From assembly GCA_039820405.1 (NCBI GenBank), contig JBCBQC010000022.1, forward strand, positions 6,268-70,267: a stretch of 64,000 nucleotides of DNA. The letters run 5' to 3'. The notes beneath the pieces were generated by a model, which had not been told where the DNA came from, made no database searches, and saw only the letters and a list, made by a program, of their open reading frames with translations. Position numbers and translations under genes: made by a program. Source of the stretch: CALLVY01 sp937899855. Lineage in GTDB: Bacteria > Bacteroidota > Bacteroidia > Chitinophagales > Saprospiraceae. This document shows positions 35,774-45,158 of this stretch, one piece after another (the first letter of the stretch is position 1; each line of letters starts with the position of its first letter).

Positions 35774-36330
35774 GGGCCAAGGGCTCGATACCAGGGCTTC
35801 GCTCGGTCGTTCTTTGGTGGGTCAGGAGTGGAAAAATTTACCCGATAGTTGGACACAAATTGCACCCGCCGGGGGCACTGGCTGGGAGCGGCGGCGTTTG
35901 AGGTCCATTGAGGGAAGGGGTCGGATTTGGGGGAGAGTGGCCGGATGGCGTGGGGGGCCGGGCGTGGGATGGGGGTGAAATTGGTGAATGCGGCTACTGA
36001 ATTGTTATGTCACCTCACTGTCATTCTCGGTTTGTCGAGTAAGGGGTCGCTTTTTGTTGAAAAATAATTTTGCGGTTACAATTTTTTGGGCCTGCGGGTA
36101 GGGCAGCATCTAGTCAACAGTTTACTTTTTTCGAAAACTGGGCGATATCTGGAAAAAAGTCACATAATCCTTTATTTTACTATGTTAAAAACTTAGCGTC
36201 ACAGATCGGATGGCTAAAGCGAGGTGTTTTTTTTTGTGGCATCGGTTTTGTTTAAGTGTTGGTCATGTATCTCAACAAAAGTGCTGATTTTCTTAAACAA
36301 AATTTTTTACCTGAATTAAATTTACCAGTC
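35774..36330. other. Gene-free 557-bp stretch
   Basis: No credible ORF on either strand. The left half is G-rich on the plus strand; the right half (from about 36050) is clearly AT-rich and contains TAATTTTG at 36065-36072, an exact TAnnTTTG -7 match but without a well-spaced -33 box. It may hold the promoter and long leader of the gene at 36331. Confidence 0.5.
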
Positions 36331-37545
36331 ATGCGATTCTCCCTTATGGTGGCATTGTCATTCATTGCTTTTAATGCCATGTCACAAAAGTCAAATGTTG
36401 TCGATGTAAGGTCGCTCAACGAATTACCCAAGCCTAACTCGGACAAGGCGATTGTTTTGGATCCTGCCAAAGTATACAAAGTACACGGTACGGTAGACCT
36501 CCAAGATTTTCACATTGATCTGAACGGCGCTAGCCTACAGGGCATTGATCCCGGAAAAGATGGTGTCGTATCGACTACCAACGGCGGTGTGCTGCGTAGT
36601 CGAAGCAACAATGTTTATTTGGAAAAGCTGTTCGTGATGTGTGCGGGCCCCAAGACCATGGGTTACGACTTCCGCGACGACACGCAGCGGTCCTATTGTA
36701 ATCTCTTCCAGGGATGCTCGGTACTTGATGCACCCGGTATGACCTCCCGTGGGGTAGGCTTGATCAAGGGTTTTAACACCACTTGTATCGACCTCAACTA
36801 CTGGAATACCAAGAAGGGTCTGAACGTTGGTGGCAAGATGGGCAAGCTTACGATGGTGTACAACTACATCACCGGGATTCAGGCCGATGCGGCCATTGAG
36901 TTTGAAAAAGACTTGAATGCTCAAGACATCGTAATGGCCGGTAACTACTTTGTGTACGGCGGAGCCGATGGCATCAAGATTCAGAAAGGCGCCTACGTGG
37001 GGCAGGGTAGAATGGTATCCAACCTCTTCCAGGGACAGGAAAACATCACCGTCGGCTTTGGATCGGACACGCCAGGCTGGGAAATGGTATCGAACAGTGG
37101 TAAGATTACCGATTCCCGCGCTCGGGCTTCCATCTACATGAACGACAACGAAACGAAAACCGAATTCATTCAGCCCATCTTCCGCAAAATCGAAGGGGAA
37201 ACCAAGACCAAGCAGTTGAAGAAGTTTTCCAACATTCAGAACAACCGCTTGACCTACATCGGTCGGAAGGACATCGTCACGGACGTGGTCATCACCTTAT
37301 CGGGGATTTCCAGTGTGACGGGTGGCAACTATTCCATTGCCCTGATGAAAAACGGAGAGGACCTGATCATGCCCAAGGCCACGGCCTACAACGTCGACGC
37401 TGGCCGGAGTTTCAACCTCAGCTTGGACACCCAGGCTCCCTTGTCTACGGGCGACTACATCGAGGTTGTCCTCAAGGTCGACAACAATCCCGACAACAAG
37501 CCCGTCCTCATCAAAGACTTGATGATGAAGATCGTACAGTTCTAA
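36331..37545 (+). CDS. Exported beta-helix-like protein
   Basis: A 404-residue protein started at ATG 36331, giving a signal peptide (about 1-18); the frame opens at 36256. Residues about 45-270 look like a right-handed parallel beta-helix: repeated short turns such as DFHIDLNGASLQGIDPGKDG, CIDLNYWNTKKGLNVGGKMG and DIVMAGNYFVYGGADGIKIQ. A beta-sandwich-like C-terminal domain (about 300-404) follows. No T9SS domain is present. The fold is shared by polysaccharide lyases, tailspikes and adhesins; without clear catalytic residues the role is open. Codon choice and flanks look AT-richer than the neighbours. Confidence 0.65.
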   Translation: MRFSLMVALSFIAFNAMSQKSNVVDVRSLNELPKPNSDKAIVLDPAKVYKVHGTVDLQDFHIDLNGASLQGIDPGKDGVVSTTNGGVLRSRSNNVYLEKLFVMCAGPKTMGYDFRDDTQRSYCNLFQGCSVLDAPGMTSRGVGLIKGFNTTCIDLNYWNTKKGLNVGGKMGKLTMVYNYITGIQADAAIEFEKDLNAQDIVMAGNYFVYGGADGIKIQKGAYVGQGRMVSNLFQGQENITVGFGSDTPGWEMVSNSGKITDSRARASIYMNDNETKTEFIQPIFRKIEGETKTKQLKKFSNIQNNRLTYIGRKDIVTDVVITLSGISSVTGGNYSIALMKNGEDLIMPKATAYNVDAGRSFNLSLDTQAPLSTGDYIEVVLKVDNNPDNKPVLIKDLMMKIVQF

Positions 37546-37624
37546 ATCGGACCCATTCCCCCCCTTCTTACGCTGTAAAGCAGAAATCAGACGATACCAA
37601 TTATCTGGGATTTATTGAAAGTAT

Positions 37625-37658
37625 GGATGAGGTGACTGAAATATCGGTCACCTCATCC
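37625..37658 (+). terminator. Hairpin terminator
   Basis: A perfect 12-bp stem (GGATGAGGTGAC with GTCACCTCATCC) with a 10-nt loop, then GTTTAAT. It lies 80 bp past the beta-helix gene; the T-run is short. Confidence 0.6.
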
Positions 37659-37724
37659 GTTTAATGCGCTGCTTCGTATCCCATTTTTTTACCATAAGCC
37701 TGGCTAAAACATATCATCCTAACT

Positions 37725-38633
37725 ATGAGTGCTACACTTTTCAAACTACTTCTACTCATCCCCCTCATCGTTACCAATGTTTGTTCCCAACTCTACGGCT
37801 TCGACGTCATGCACTTCGAAGTAGCCTATTCGCTGATCCTCATTTTCCTGCTGGGCATTCCCCACGGGGCCATGGATCACATCATTTTTAAGAAGGAAAG
37901 AAAGCAATATTCCCACCTGTTTACCGCCTTTTACTGGACCCTCGGGTTGAGCAATGCGGTCCTGTGGTTTTTCTTTCCCCTGGAGGTCACCTTCTTTTTT
38001 ATCCTCCTCTCCGCTTTCCACTTTGGGGAAGCCCAGTTTTCTAATCACGCCTACCTCAAACGACAACTCGTCTTTGTAATCTGCTGGGGAATGGCGATCA
38101 TTTCCTTGCTACTCAGTAAGAACATTCCGCAACTGGCGGCCTACGTTCAGAGCAATCACAATCCCGTGTTTTACCAACAGGTACTCCTTTACCTCGAAAA
38201 CCAACAGATCGTACTGGGCTTCGTGGCCATCACGCTGCTGTTCAAAGTGTACTACTGGGCCAGCAATAAGATTACGGGGTATTTTTTCCTGCGCGAATTC
38301 CTCTTTTTCTCGACGATCATGCTGTTTATGAATTTCTCGAGCATCGTAGTGGGCATCACCACCTTTTTCGTATTCGGCCACTCGCTCCACGTGCTGGAGC
38401 AGGAGTACCGCTACCTCAAGAAGGACAACCCGAGTTTTGGACTACTCGACTTCGTCAAGGTCATCTTTCCCTTTTCGATCCTGAGCTACGTTATGGGTGG
38501 ATTGCTGTTTGCCCTGAGCCTTTTTGAGGTCCTGAATATTTCCCAGGCCTCGCTGATTCTGATCATGCTCTCTTCGCTTACCCTGCCGCACGCCGTGGTG
38601 ATGCACATTTTTTACCGCACCAAGCGGAGCTAA
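37725..38633 (+). CDS. blh: Beta-carotene 15,15'-dioxygenase (Brp/Blh family)
   Basis: A 302-residue polytopic membrane enzyme. The metal-binding histidines of the Brp/Blh family are visible in GIPHGAMDH (His47, His52), LLSAFHFGEAQF (His99), VFGHSLHVLEQE (near 222-226) and the C-terminal LPHAVVMHIFY. Brp/Blh enzymes cleave beta-carotene into two retinal molecules, usually supplying a proteorhodopsin or xanthorhodopsin chromophore. No rhodopsin or carotenoid gene lies in the window; its partner must be elsewhere or absent. About 90% of usual length features are present, with no truncation. Confidence 0.9.
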   Translation: MSATLFKLLLLIPLIVTNVCSQLYGFDVMHFEVAYSLILIFLLGIPHGAMDHIIFKKERKQYSHLFTAFYWTLGLSNAVLWFFFPLEVTFFFILLSAFHFGEAQFSNHAYLKRQLVFVICWGMAIISLLLSKNIPQLAAYVQSNHNPVFYQQVLLYLENQQIVLGFVAITLLFKVYYWASNKITGYFFLREFLFFSTIMLFMNFSSIVVGITTFFVFGHSLHVLEQEYRYLKKDNPSFGLLDFVKVIFPFSILSYVMGGLLFALSLFEVLNISQASLILIMLSSLTLPHAVVMHIFYRTKRS

Positions 38634-38780
38634 TTGGTCGGGCGCCCTTCGATTGGTTCGAGTGGTTCCCACCGGGCCGTGGGGCTGGGCATTGGATGGC
38701 CCCGAGGGGGAGAAAAAGATTGTTCGCAAAGCGAATTTGCCTTAACTTGAGGATGGATCTTTAATGCTAATCCAAGTTTT

Positions 38781-39326
38781 ATGGCAAAACAGTACGATCA
38801 AATATCGCCCGAGCTTCAAGCGTTTATCGAGGCGCAAAAGATTTTCTTTGTGGCTACGGCCCGGCGGGAAGGACGCATCAATTTGTCGCCCAAAGGGATG
38901 GAGGATACCTTGCGGGTGCTCGATTCCCGGCGCGTTTGCTGGATCAACCTCACCGGCAGTGGCAACGAAACGGCCGCTCACCTATTGGAAAGCAAGCGGA
39001 TGACGCTGATGTTCTGCGCTTTTGAGGGTAAGCCCCTGATTTTACGCCTCTACGGGGCCGCCACGGCCTACCACGAGCGCGACCCGGAGTACCAGCAATA
39101 CATCGGTCATTTTCCCAGCATCGCGGGGACCCGCCAGGTCGTACTGATGGAGGTCGATCTGGTACAAACCTCTTGTGGGTTTGCCGTTCCGCTGATGGAG
39201 TATCGGGAAGATCGACAAATCCTACGCGATTGGGCGGAAAAGAAGGGGGAGGACAATATTCGGGCCTACTGGCGGGAGAAAAATACGCGGAGTTTGGATG
39301 GCCATCCCACCCGCATCATCGAATAA
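38781..39326 (+). CDS. Pyridoxamine 5'-phosphate oxidase-family FMN-binding protein
   Basis: A 181-residue protein. The split-barrel fold is indicated by QKIFFVATARREGRINLSPK, RVCWINLTGSGNETAAHLLE, RMTLMFCAFEGKPLILRLYG and the C-terminal VPLMEYREDR. It matches the family of FMN- or F420-binding stress and detoxification proteins rather than PdxH itself, whose substrate-binding C-terminus is missing. It starts a co-directional group with the small membrane protein 18 bp behind. Confidence 0.85.
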   Translation: MAKQYDQISPELQAFIEAQKIFFVATARREGRINLSPKGMEDTLRVLDSRRVCWINLTGSGNETAAHLLESKRMTLMFCAFEGKPLILRLYGAATAYHERDPEYQQYIGHFPSIAGTRQVVLMEVDLVQTSCGFAVPLMEYREDRQILRDWAEKKGEDNIRAYWREKNTRSLDGHPTRIIE

Positions 39327-39344
39327 TTCCAAGTCCTTCGAACC

Positions 39345-39674
39345 ATGCTCGGCCTACTGCTCCTCTACCTAATCGGTCGTCAATTTTACGACCTGGCGCG
39401 CCGTCACGGTCGCAATGGCTGGGGCCTGGCCCTGTTGGGGATTGCGGCTTACTACCTGGGCATCTTCGTCGCTGGGGTCACGCTAGCCCTGGTGCTCGAA
39501 GCCTTGGAAACCGCACCGCTGGAATCCTTTAACGACACGGTTTTGGGACTATTGATGCTGCCTTTTGGCATCCTATCTTGCTATTTGGTCTACCGGCTTT
39601 TGGATCAGCATTTTCGGGGTATCGAACCCGATCGGGAGTCGGTGATCCTCGACGATGGTTTTGAAGAGGATTAG
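39345..39674 (+). CDS. Small membrane protein of unknown function
   Basis: A 109-residue protein with three hydrophobic segments (about 2-10, 25-52, 66-86) and an acidic C-terminal tail (DRESVILDDGFEED). Not recognised. It lies 18 bp after the pyridoxamine-oxidase-like gene and is probably co-transcribed with it. Confidence 0.65.
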   Translation: MLGLLLLYLIGRQFYDLARRHGRNGWGLALLGIAAYYLGIFVAGVTLALVLEALETAPLESFNDTVLGLLMLPFGILSCYLVYRLLDQHFRGIEPDRESVILDDGFEED

Positions 39675-39884
39675 GTGGTGTCTTACCAATGCTTTTGGAG
39701 AAAGGTGGCTCAGGTTTTGGTGCTTACCGAGCCTCCTTTCGAGCGAAATAGCTTTAGCTATTGGGGGAGGAATCCAGATCAATAAAATGCCGCGCCGTGG
39801 GATAAAACAGCGACTTTTCCAGATGTGCCAGCTTTTTCCTAACTTCGTACGGCGAGTTCACCAAGCGCCCATCCACCTCCATTG

Positions 39885-40625
39885 ATGAGTAACCCGATCG
39901 ACGAAAATCTGATCTCTGACGGTCAGAACCAGTACAAGTTCTACCGCAATTTCATGAACCTCGATGAGGCCAAGGCCTTTGGGGCACTGCTCGACGCACA
40001 CGATATTCCCTATCAGATGGAGACGAGCGGTACGGTGATCGACTCCGCCATTGTGGGCAGTGGCTTGGTGCCCAAGGCCGTCGTCAAAATCCTGGCCCGT
40101 GATTTTCGCACCGTCAACCGCCTCATCGCCGAACGGGTCCGCACGGCCGATCCTTCTTACATTGCCGATCACTACCTCAACCAACTCCGCGATACCGAAC
40201 TGCTCGACATCATCAAAAAGCAAGACGAGTGGTCAGCCGAAGACATCAGCGTGGCCCAGGTCATCCTCGCCAAGCGAGGCATCAACATCATTCCCAGCGA
40301 AATCGAACGTTTCCGTCGGGAGCGACTGGTGGAAGTGCGTCGGGGAAAAACGGGCAGCCCCCTGTGGATGGTACTGTATTCCTTGGGTATCCTACTCGGT
40401 CCCCTGGTGAGTCCCCTCTTTGTACTTGCCGGCATCGGTATGGGGTACTACTACGCCTACGGCAAGTCGACCGATATGGACGGGGAAAAATATTTCCTTT
40501 TTCAGCCCCGTACCCGCCAAATCGGTACGCTAATGTTCTACGGCGGTCTTTTGCTGCTGGCCCTGGGATTGTTGCTCTTTCCGGGACTTTTCTACGCCCT
40601 TCAGCGCGATATTGACCTGTGGTAA
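39885..40625 (+). CDS. Protein with DUF2007-like N-terminus and two C-terminal membrane helices
   Basis: A 246-residue protein started at ATG 39885 (TTG 39882 directly precedes it). Residues about 12-85 (YKFYRNFMNLDEAKAFGALL, ... DIPYQMETSG, ... ILARDFRTVNRLI) resemble the DUF2007 ferredoxin-like signalling domain; a helical stretch (EWSAEDISVAQVILAKRGI) follows, then two membrane segments near 162-190 and 208-232. The combination is seen in Bacteroidota proteins of unknown function. Confidence 0.65.
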   Translation: MSNPIDENLISDGQNQYKFYRNFMNLDEAKAFGALLDAHDIPYQMETSGTVIDSAIVGSGLVPKAVVKILARDFRTVNRLIAERVRTADPSYIADHYLNQLRDTELLDIIKKQDEWSAEDISVAQVILAKRGINIIPSEIERFRRERLVEVRRGKTGSPLWMVLYSLGILLGPLVSPLFVLAGIGMGYYYAYGKSTDMDGEKYFLFQPRTRQIGTLMFYGGLLLLALGLLLFPGLFYALQRDIDLW

Positions 40626-41036
40626 ACGGGCGCGTCCCACCTCCCATCTCCACGGGCTCCGCCAAATGCAGACTTGGATGTTTTGCTACTGAAATGATCG
40701 TGTTTTATCCAACCTTTACACTTATTGCCCCATCGGGTACACTTATCAAAGTATCGGGGAAATTGCCGCTCGATGCCTTAACTTGCTATGGATTTATTAG
40801 CTGCCTAGCTGCAAAGGCATTTTGTTATGAAAAGTAAACTTTTGATCGGTGAATTCCAATCTTCACTGGAGAGGTTCGCAGGGTGGACCCGGCAACTACT
40901 AAGACCAAACGCACAATAAAAGCCTGAACGGGAGGCGGCAGCGCGGACGAAGGAAGCGGAGGTGGTCCCAGTATTTCCCCAAAATATCGATTGGATTTTA
41001 AAGAAAAACTGTCTAGTAGTTTTAATCCACTTTGAG
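40626..41036 (+). other. Gene-free stretch ahead of a strong terminator; possible non-coding transcript
   Basis: A 411-bp region without a credible ORF on the plus strand. It ends at a near-ideal plus-strand terminator (41037-41069), although the nearest plus-strand gene stops 411 bp upstream. Either the gene at 39885 has a long 3' UTR or a small RNA is encoded here. The most GC-rich, structured-looking part is 40868-40970. I could not match it to 4.5S RNA, RNase P RNA, tmRNA or 6S RNA. Confidence 0.35.
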
Positions 41037-41069
41037 ATGGTTTGGTCCGCAAAGCCAAACCATTTTTTT
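41037..41069 (+). terminator. Strong rho-independent terminator
   Basis: A 9-bp perfect stem (ATGGTTTGG with CCAAACCAT) with a 9-nt loop, then seven T. No recognised gene ends directly upstream. Confidence 0.85.
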
Positions 41070-41175
41070 ATGCCCTTTGCCAAGGATTTGTACCCCTGAT
41101 GAATATTTTACCCGTATTTTACGCCCCGATTGTGACCGAATCTGGTCTTCTACTTGGTGAATAAACATTTGTTTT

Positions 41176-42084
41176 ATGGCTATACGTACGGAGCAAACCC
41201 TGGCGCTGCTAAAAGATCGGGAACCATTCAGTAAATTGGAGCGGGCGGATATTGAAGCCTTGCTCGCCATGGTCGAATACCGCAGCTACGCACCGGGGGA
41301 TCTGGTGTTTGATACCAATACCCAGCCCAGTTACCTCTTCTTGGTGGAGGAAGGACGATTCCACCTCCGCTTGCCCAACAATACCAACAAGGAAATTGGG
41401 ACGGGCGAATTTTTTGGTGAAATCGGCTTCATCAATCAGGATTTTCGCTCGGGTGCCGTCTGGGCCACCCAGGACTCCGTGGTCAGTTGTATTAGTCGAA
41501 AAAAACTACTGGACAAGCAGTACGTTCGCCCGGAGGTGGCCCTGTTGATCATCCAAGAATTGGCCAAGCGGATCATTACTTACCTGCGCTCCAAAGAGCA
41601 AACCAGTACGGAGGAAATCATCTGGCAGGGAGAATCCGGTGGGGTCGAGTTTAAATCCACGCTGCGTTGGAACATGTTCACCAACAAGAAGGATAAAAAT
41701 ATCGAGCACGCCGCACTGAAAACCATCGCCGCCTTTTTGAACACCAACGGCGGCATTCTGCTCGTCGGCGTATCCGATTCGGGGGAAGTGCTGGGGCTGG
41801 AAAAGGATCAATTTTCCAATCACGATCGGCTGTTGCTCCACCTCAACAAACTCATCACGGACCGGATCGGTACGATCTTTACCCAGTTTGTTCACGCCTC
41901 CGTAGAAAAGGTAAACGAACGGGCCCTGCTCCGAATCGATTGCCAGCCCGCTACCCGACCCGCCTACCTGCGGGATGGCCAACAGGAGCATTTTTACATC
42001 CGTACTGGGCCGTCCACCACGGCCCTGGCCCTCTCCAAAGTGTACCACTACATTCAGGAGCGTTTTTTTGCCAAGGACGACTGA
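41176..42084 (+). CDS. Cyclic-nucleotide-binding domain fused to an AlbA_2 (Schlafen-type) domain
   Basis: A 302-residue cytoplasmic protein. Residues about 18-135 form a Crp-like cNMP-binding domain (YAPGDLVFDTNTQPSYLFLV, IGTGEFFGEIGFINQDFRSG, where GEIGF replaces the classic GE-containing phosphate-binding cassette). Residues about 150-292 are an AlbA_2 domain: SGGVEFKSTLRWN, KTIAAFLNTNGGILLVGVSD, VLGLEKDQF, and YIRTGPSTTALA. There is no Crp-type helix-turn-helix. The AlbA_2 module may bind nucleic acid, so the protein may be a nucleotide-controlled nucleic-acid-binding switch. It is monocistronic, 124 bp before the DUF4157 gene. Confidence 0.8.
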   Translation: MAIRTEQTLALLKDREPFSKLERADIEALLAMVEYRSYAPGDLVFDTNTQPSYLFLVEEGRFHLRLPNNTNKEIGTGEFFGEIGFINQDFRSGAVWATQDSVVSCISRKKLLDKQYVRPEVALLIIQELAKRIITYLRSKEQTSTEEIIWQGESGGVEFKSTLRWNMFTNKKDKNIEHAALKTIAAFLNTNGGILLVGVSDSGEVLGLEKDQFSNHDRLLLHLNKLITDRIGTIFTQFVHASVEKVNERALLRIDCQPATRPAYLRDGQQEHFYIRTGPSTTALALSKVYHYIQERFFAKDD

Positions 42085-42208
42085 GCCCCCGGTGTTGCCT
42101 GGCAGCCAGGTCTCCCAAAGCACCACGAATATTGGCGTGGAATCGGCCAGAACTTGTTATTGATTAAATAAAAACGTAATATTAATAGCAACTTCAAACC
42201 CCATCTCC

Positions 42209-45142
42209 ATGCCTAAACACGCCCCACCCACCACCCGCGCTTCCCGGAAAAGTCGTACTGTACACTCCTCCCAAGGCCACGATTCCAACGCCACCGCCGT
42301 ACTGGATGGTGCTGCCTCCCGGGAGGCCAACGAAAAGCAAGCGCAGCAGTTGGCCGATCGGGTGTCGGGCATGGCCCCCAGATCCGCCGCCCCGATCGTA
42401 CAAGCCATGCAGCCCCGCCGGTCGGGCGACACCGCGGGAGCCCTGGACGCTTCCTTCGAAGCTGGTCTGGTGGGGAGTAAGGGGCGGGGACGGGCGCTAG
42501 CCCCCGCCACCCAGCACCGGATGGCCCGCTCCTTCCAAAGCGACTTTAGTGCGGTCCGCATCCACACCGATCGCCCCGCCATCCAGCTGTCGCAGTCCAT
42601 CGGCGCCCGGGCTTTTACCCACGGGCGAGACATCTACTTCAACCGGGGGGAGTACCAACCCGAAAGCGCGAGTGGGCAGCACCTGCTGGCCCACGAGCTG
42701 ACCCACGTCGTACAACAAACGGGGCGGGTACAACGCAAGGTCAACCCCACGCCCTCGGCTTACCAGGGCTACGCCGCGCTGGCGGCCATGACGATCCGCC
42801 AGCTCGACGATTACGCCAAGGCCCAGGCCGATTGGCATACGGAAGCCTCGCTGAGTACGACCCAGCGCGATGAGATTCGGGGCTTGTTGCTGCTGGTCCG
42901 CGACCAGGGGCGACTGAGCCTTTGTGGGGGCATGACGGTCAGCAGTGGCATTGCGGAACTCAAAAAGAGTGGCCCCACCTTCGTTGCCAAATACCTCGAC
43001 CTCCTCAATCTGGCCTACACCGATGGCGACCCCTTCCAGATGAGCGATCCCATGACTGATATGGGCAAGGCCGTCAAAAAGGGAAAGGACCTGGCGGATT
43101 TAAAAAAGGGTTTTCCCGCCTACGTGCTCAAGACTGCCATGCAAGAAGGGCGCTTCAACGTCCTACACGACAATAGCTTTATTCAAGACCTGGTCAAGTA
43201 CTACACCACGGCTACCAACACGCCCATTTTCCAGGCGAAGAATGGCAAGGATTTTCGTTCCTACAACAACCAGCGGGCCACCGACAAGGTCGATCCACTG
43301 AGCTACGACGTCGCTCCGCTGCGGGGCAAGGTGCGGAGTTTTCACCGTTTTAAAGGGACGGCCCTGGATCAGTTGAAGACCAATTTTGCCGATACCAGCA
43401 AGAGCAAGCCGCTGACGCTCATCCTCCACACGGCCCTGGATTACAACGGTGCCTTCCACCGCGATAAGAATTTGACCGAGGTGATCAAGAATGCCAATAT
43501 GAACACCCTGATGGTGGAAGGCAAGGAGACCCTGGCCGATTTTCGAAGGGAAATCAGCCCGATTGCCCAAAAGTACGGAATCAACAACAAAATCGATCAA
43601 CTCATGTTTGCTGGGCACGGCAACGCTCGCTTTATGGAGCTGGCGGGTAAGATCAAGGACGATGGCAAGGGCGAGGTTGAGGAAGTGGTCGATAACATCA
43701 GTTTGAACAACAATAAGGTGGAAACGGACAAATTGATGAAGGAGGTCCTCCAGAATATGGACAAGAAGAAGCTCAACAAAAAAGGCTACCAAGCCCACCG
43801 CCGCATCATATTCAACGCTTGCTTGACCAACTCCAATTCGGTACGGCAGGCCATCCAATCGAAAAACGTCCTGCTGGCGCGCCTCGAAATCATCAAGTAC
43901 ATCCGTCAAAATGCCAGTCTGGCGACCTACATGCAGGACTTGGCCAAGTCGGAAGGGCGGGACGTCACCGCGGTGGGGAGCAATGCCTCTTTCGGAAAAA
44001 TTGGGTTGATCGATGGGGCGGACAACCTCGATCTTATCAGTGGTAAGGATTCCAAGTTGACGGGGACCAAACTCGAATACGTTGAGTTTGGGGTGGAGGC
44101 TAGTGGCGCCTTGCGTGCCGTGTTGGAAAGCTGGGCCCGGCACCGAAAATTGTGCAAAGCGGCGATGGAGCGGCGCATTAAAATCAGCTCTACCGCCTGG
44201 AATCCCATCATCATCGAAACCCTCTACCAGCGCATCCTCAAGAACTACTGGTCGGATGCCGAAAACATCCGGCAAATGGTGCTGCTGGGGGAGACGATCA
44301 GCAAGCTCAAGTCGAGCATTTCCTGCCGGGTGAGCAACATTAAGGGCAAGGAAAGTACCTTCCCCCAAGAGTACATCTCCCTGATGACGGCCCTCCAAGG
44401 CTCCAAAAAATGGAGCAGCGATGCCTACGTCGGCCTGGTGATGTACCAGGCTTGGATGACCGCTGACCCCGCCTCCACCAACGCCAGAAACAATTTCCTC
44501 CAACAACTCCAGGCGCACTTCAACGCCAATACCGCACTCAAATACGTCGACTTGGATTACCTGGATACCAATGGGCACTACGCCAAACTACTGAGCGCCA
44601 AGGGCAATGGCCCCATGATCCTGGCCCTGATGGGTATCCTGTATAGAAAGGCCCCCGCCGGCGTCCAAACGGAGGCCAAGAAGTACCTCCTTTCCGAAGT
44701 CAATGCCAAAGACGAATTTGACGCCGTCAAAGACGTGACGGGCAAACTGGGCGGTCGCTCCACCGAATTGGGCATTTTACAGGCCATCGGCAAGTACACC
44801 CCACCGTCCTCCTCCGGTAGCAGTTCCTCTTCCTCTTCTTCCTCCGGCGTCAGCAGCCGGGATGCCAACCTGCGCATCGAAGGTCAGGCACAAAATACCG
44901 CCTACGTAGACTCGGTCACCTACCGCGGGGAAATCAAAACCAAACCCGAAGCTGCCATCTACCAAGAACCCAGCACGGGATCGACCAAGCTAAGCCCCCT
45001 GAGCCAGGGGACGACCATCGACATTTTGGGCTCCACGGCGGGCTGGTGGGCCATCGAGTACACCTACACTACGGGCAAGGCCCCGGTGGTACAAAAGCCG
45101 GGGACGGCCTTTGTAAAGAAAAGTGAGGTCAAACTGATTTGA
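42209..45142 (+). CDS. Large DUF4157 protein with caspase/CHAT-like His/Cys pair and C-terminal SH3-like domain
   Basis: A 977-residue protein without signal peptide. Residues about 95-176 are a DUF4157 domain (SDFSAVRIHTDRPAIQLSQS, then HELTHVVQQT with HExxH at 162-166), a metallopeptidase-like module typical of cargo of contractile injection systems. Within 400-640 a strand LTLILHTAL is followed by MFAGHGN (His470) and, 68 residues on, IIFNACLTNS (Cys538), the His-Gly and Cys pattern of clan CD peptidases. A helical region (640-865) follows, then a serine run (867-880) and an SH3-like C-terminus (about 897-977). It is likely a cytoplasmic effector or exported toxin; no injection-system gene is present. 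Confidence 0.7.
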   Translation: MPKHAPPTTRASRKSRTVHSSQGHDSNATAVLDGAASREANEKQAQQLADRVSGMAPRSAAPIVQAMQPRRSGDTAGALDASFEAGLVGSKGRGRALAPATQHRMARSFQSDFSAVRIHTDRPAIQLSQSIGARAFTHGRDIYFNRGEYQPESASGQHLLAHELTHVVQQTGRVQRKVNPTPSAYQGYAALAAMTIRQLDDYAKAQADWHTEASLSTTQRDEIRGLLLLVRDQGRLSLCGGMTVSSGIAELKKSGPTFVAKYLDLLNLAYTDGDPFQMSDPMTDMGKAVKKGKDLADLKKGFPAYVLKTAMQEGRFNVLHDNSFIQDLVKYYTTATNTPIFQAKNGKDFRSYNNQRATDKVDPLSYDVAPLRGKVRSFHRFKGTALDQLKTNFADTSKSKPLTLILHTALDYNGAFHRDKNLTEVIKNANMNTLMVEGKETLADFRREISPIAQKYGINNKIDQLMFAGHGNARFMELAGKIKDDGKGEVEEVVDNISLNNNKVETDKLMKEVLQNMDKKKLNKKGYQAHRRIIFNACLTNSNSVRQAIQSKNVLLARLEIIKYIRQNASLATYMQDLAKSEGRDVTAVGSNASFGKIGLIDGADNLDLISGKDSKLTGTKLEYVEFGVEASGALRAVLESWARHRKLCKAAMERRIKISSTAWNPIIIETLYQRILKNYWSDAENIRQMVLLGETISKLKSSISCRVSNIKGKESTFPQEYISLMTALQGSKKWSSDAYVGLVMYQAWMTADPASTNARNNFLQQLQAHFNANTALKYVDLDYLDTNGHYAKLLSAKGNGPMILALMGILYRKAPAGVQTEAKKYLLSEVNAKDEFDAVKDVTGKLGGRSTELGILQAIGKYTPPSSSGSSSSSSSSSGVSSRDANLRIEGQAQNTAYVDSVTYRGEIKTKPEAAIYQEPSTGSTKLSPLSQGTTIDILGSTAGWWAIEYTYTTGKAPVVQKPGTAFVKKSEVKLI

Positions 45143-45158
45143 TTCCTTGCCCCAACCC

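Noticed and set aside
36065..36072. A full promoter for the beta-helix gene
   Set aside because: TAATTTTG matches the -7 consensus, but no TTTG box lies at the usual 17-23 bp spacing.
40805..41083. Two overlapping minus-strand ORFs of 77 and 92 residues
   Set aside because: Composition is not protein-like, they overlap the plus-strand terminator, and no start signal or neighbour supports them.
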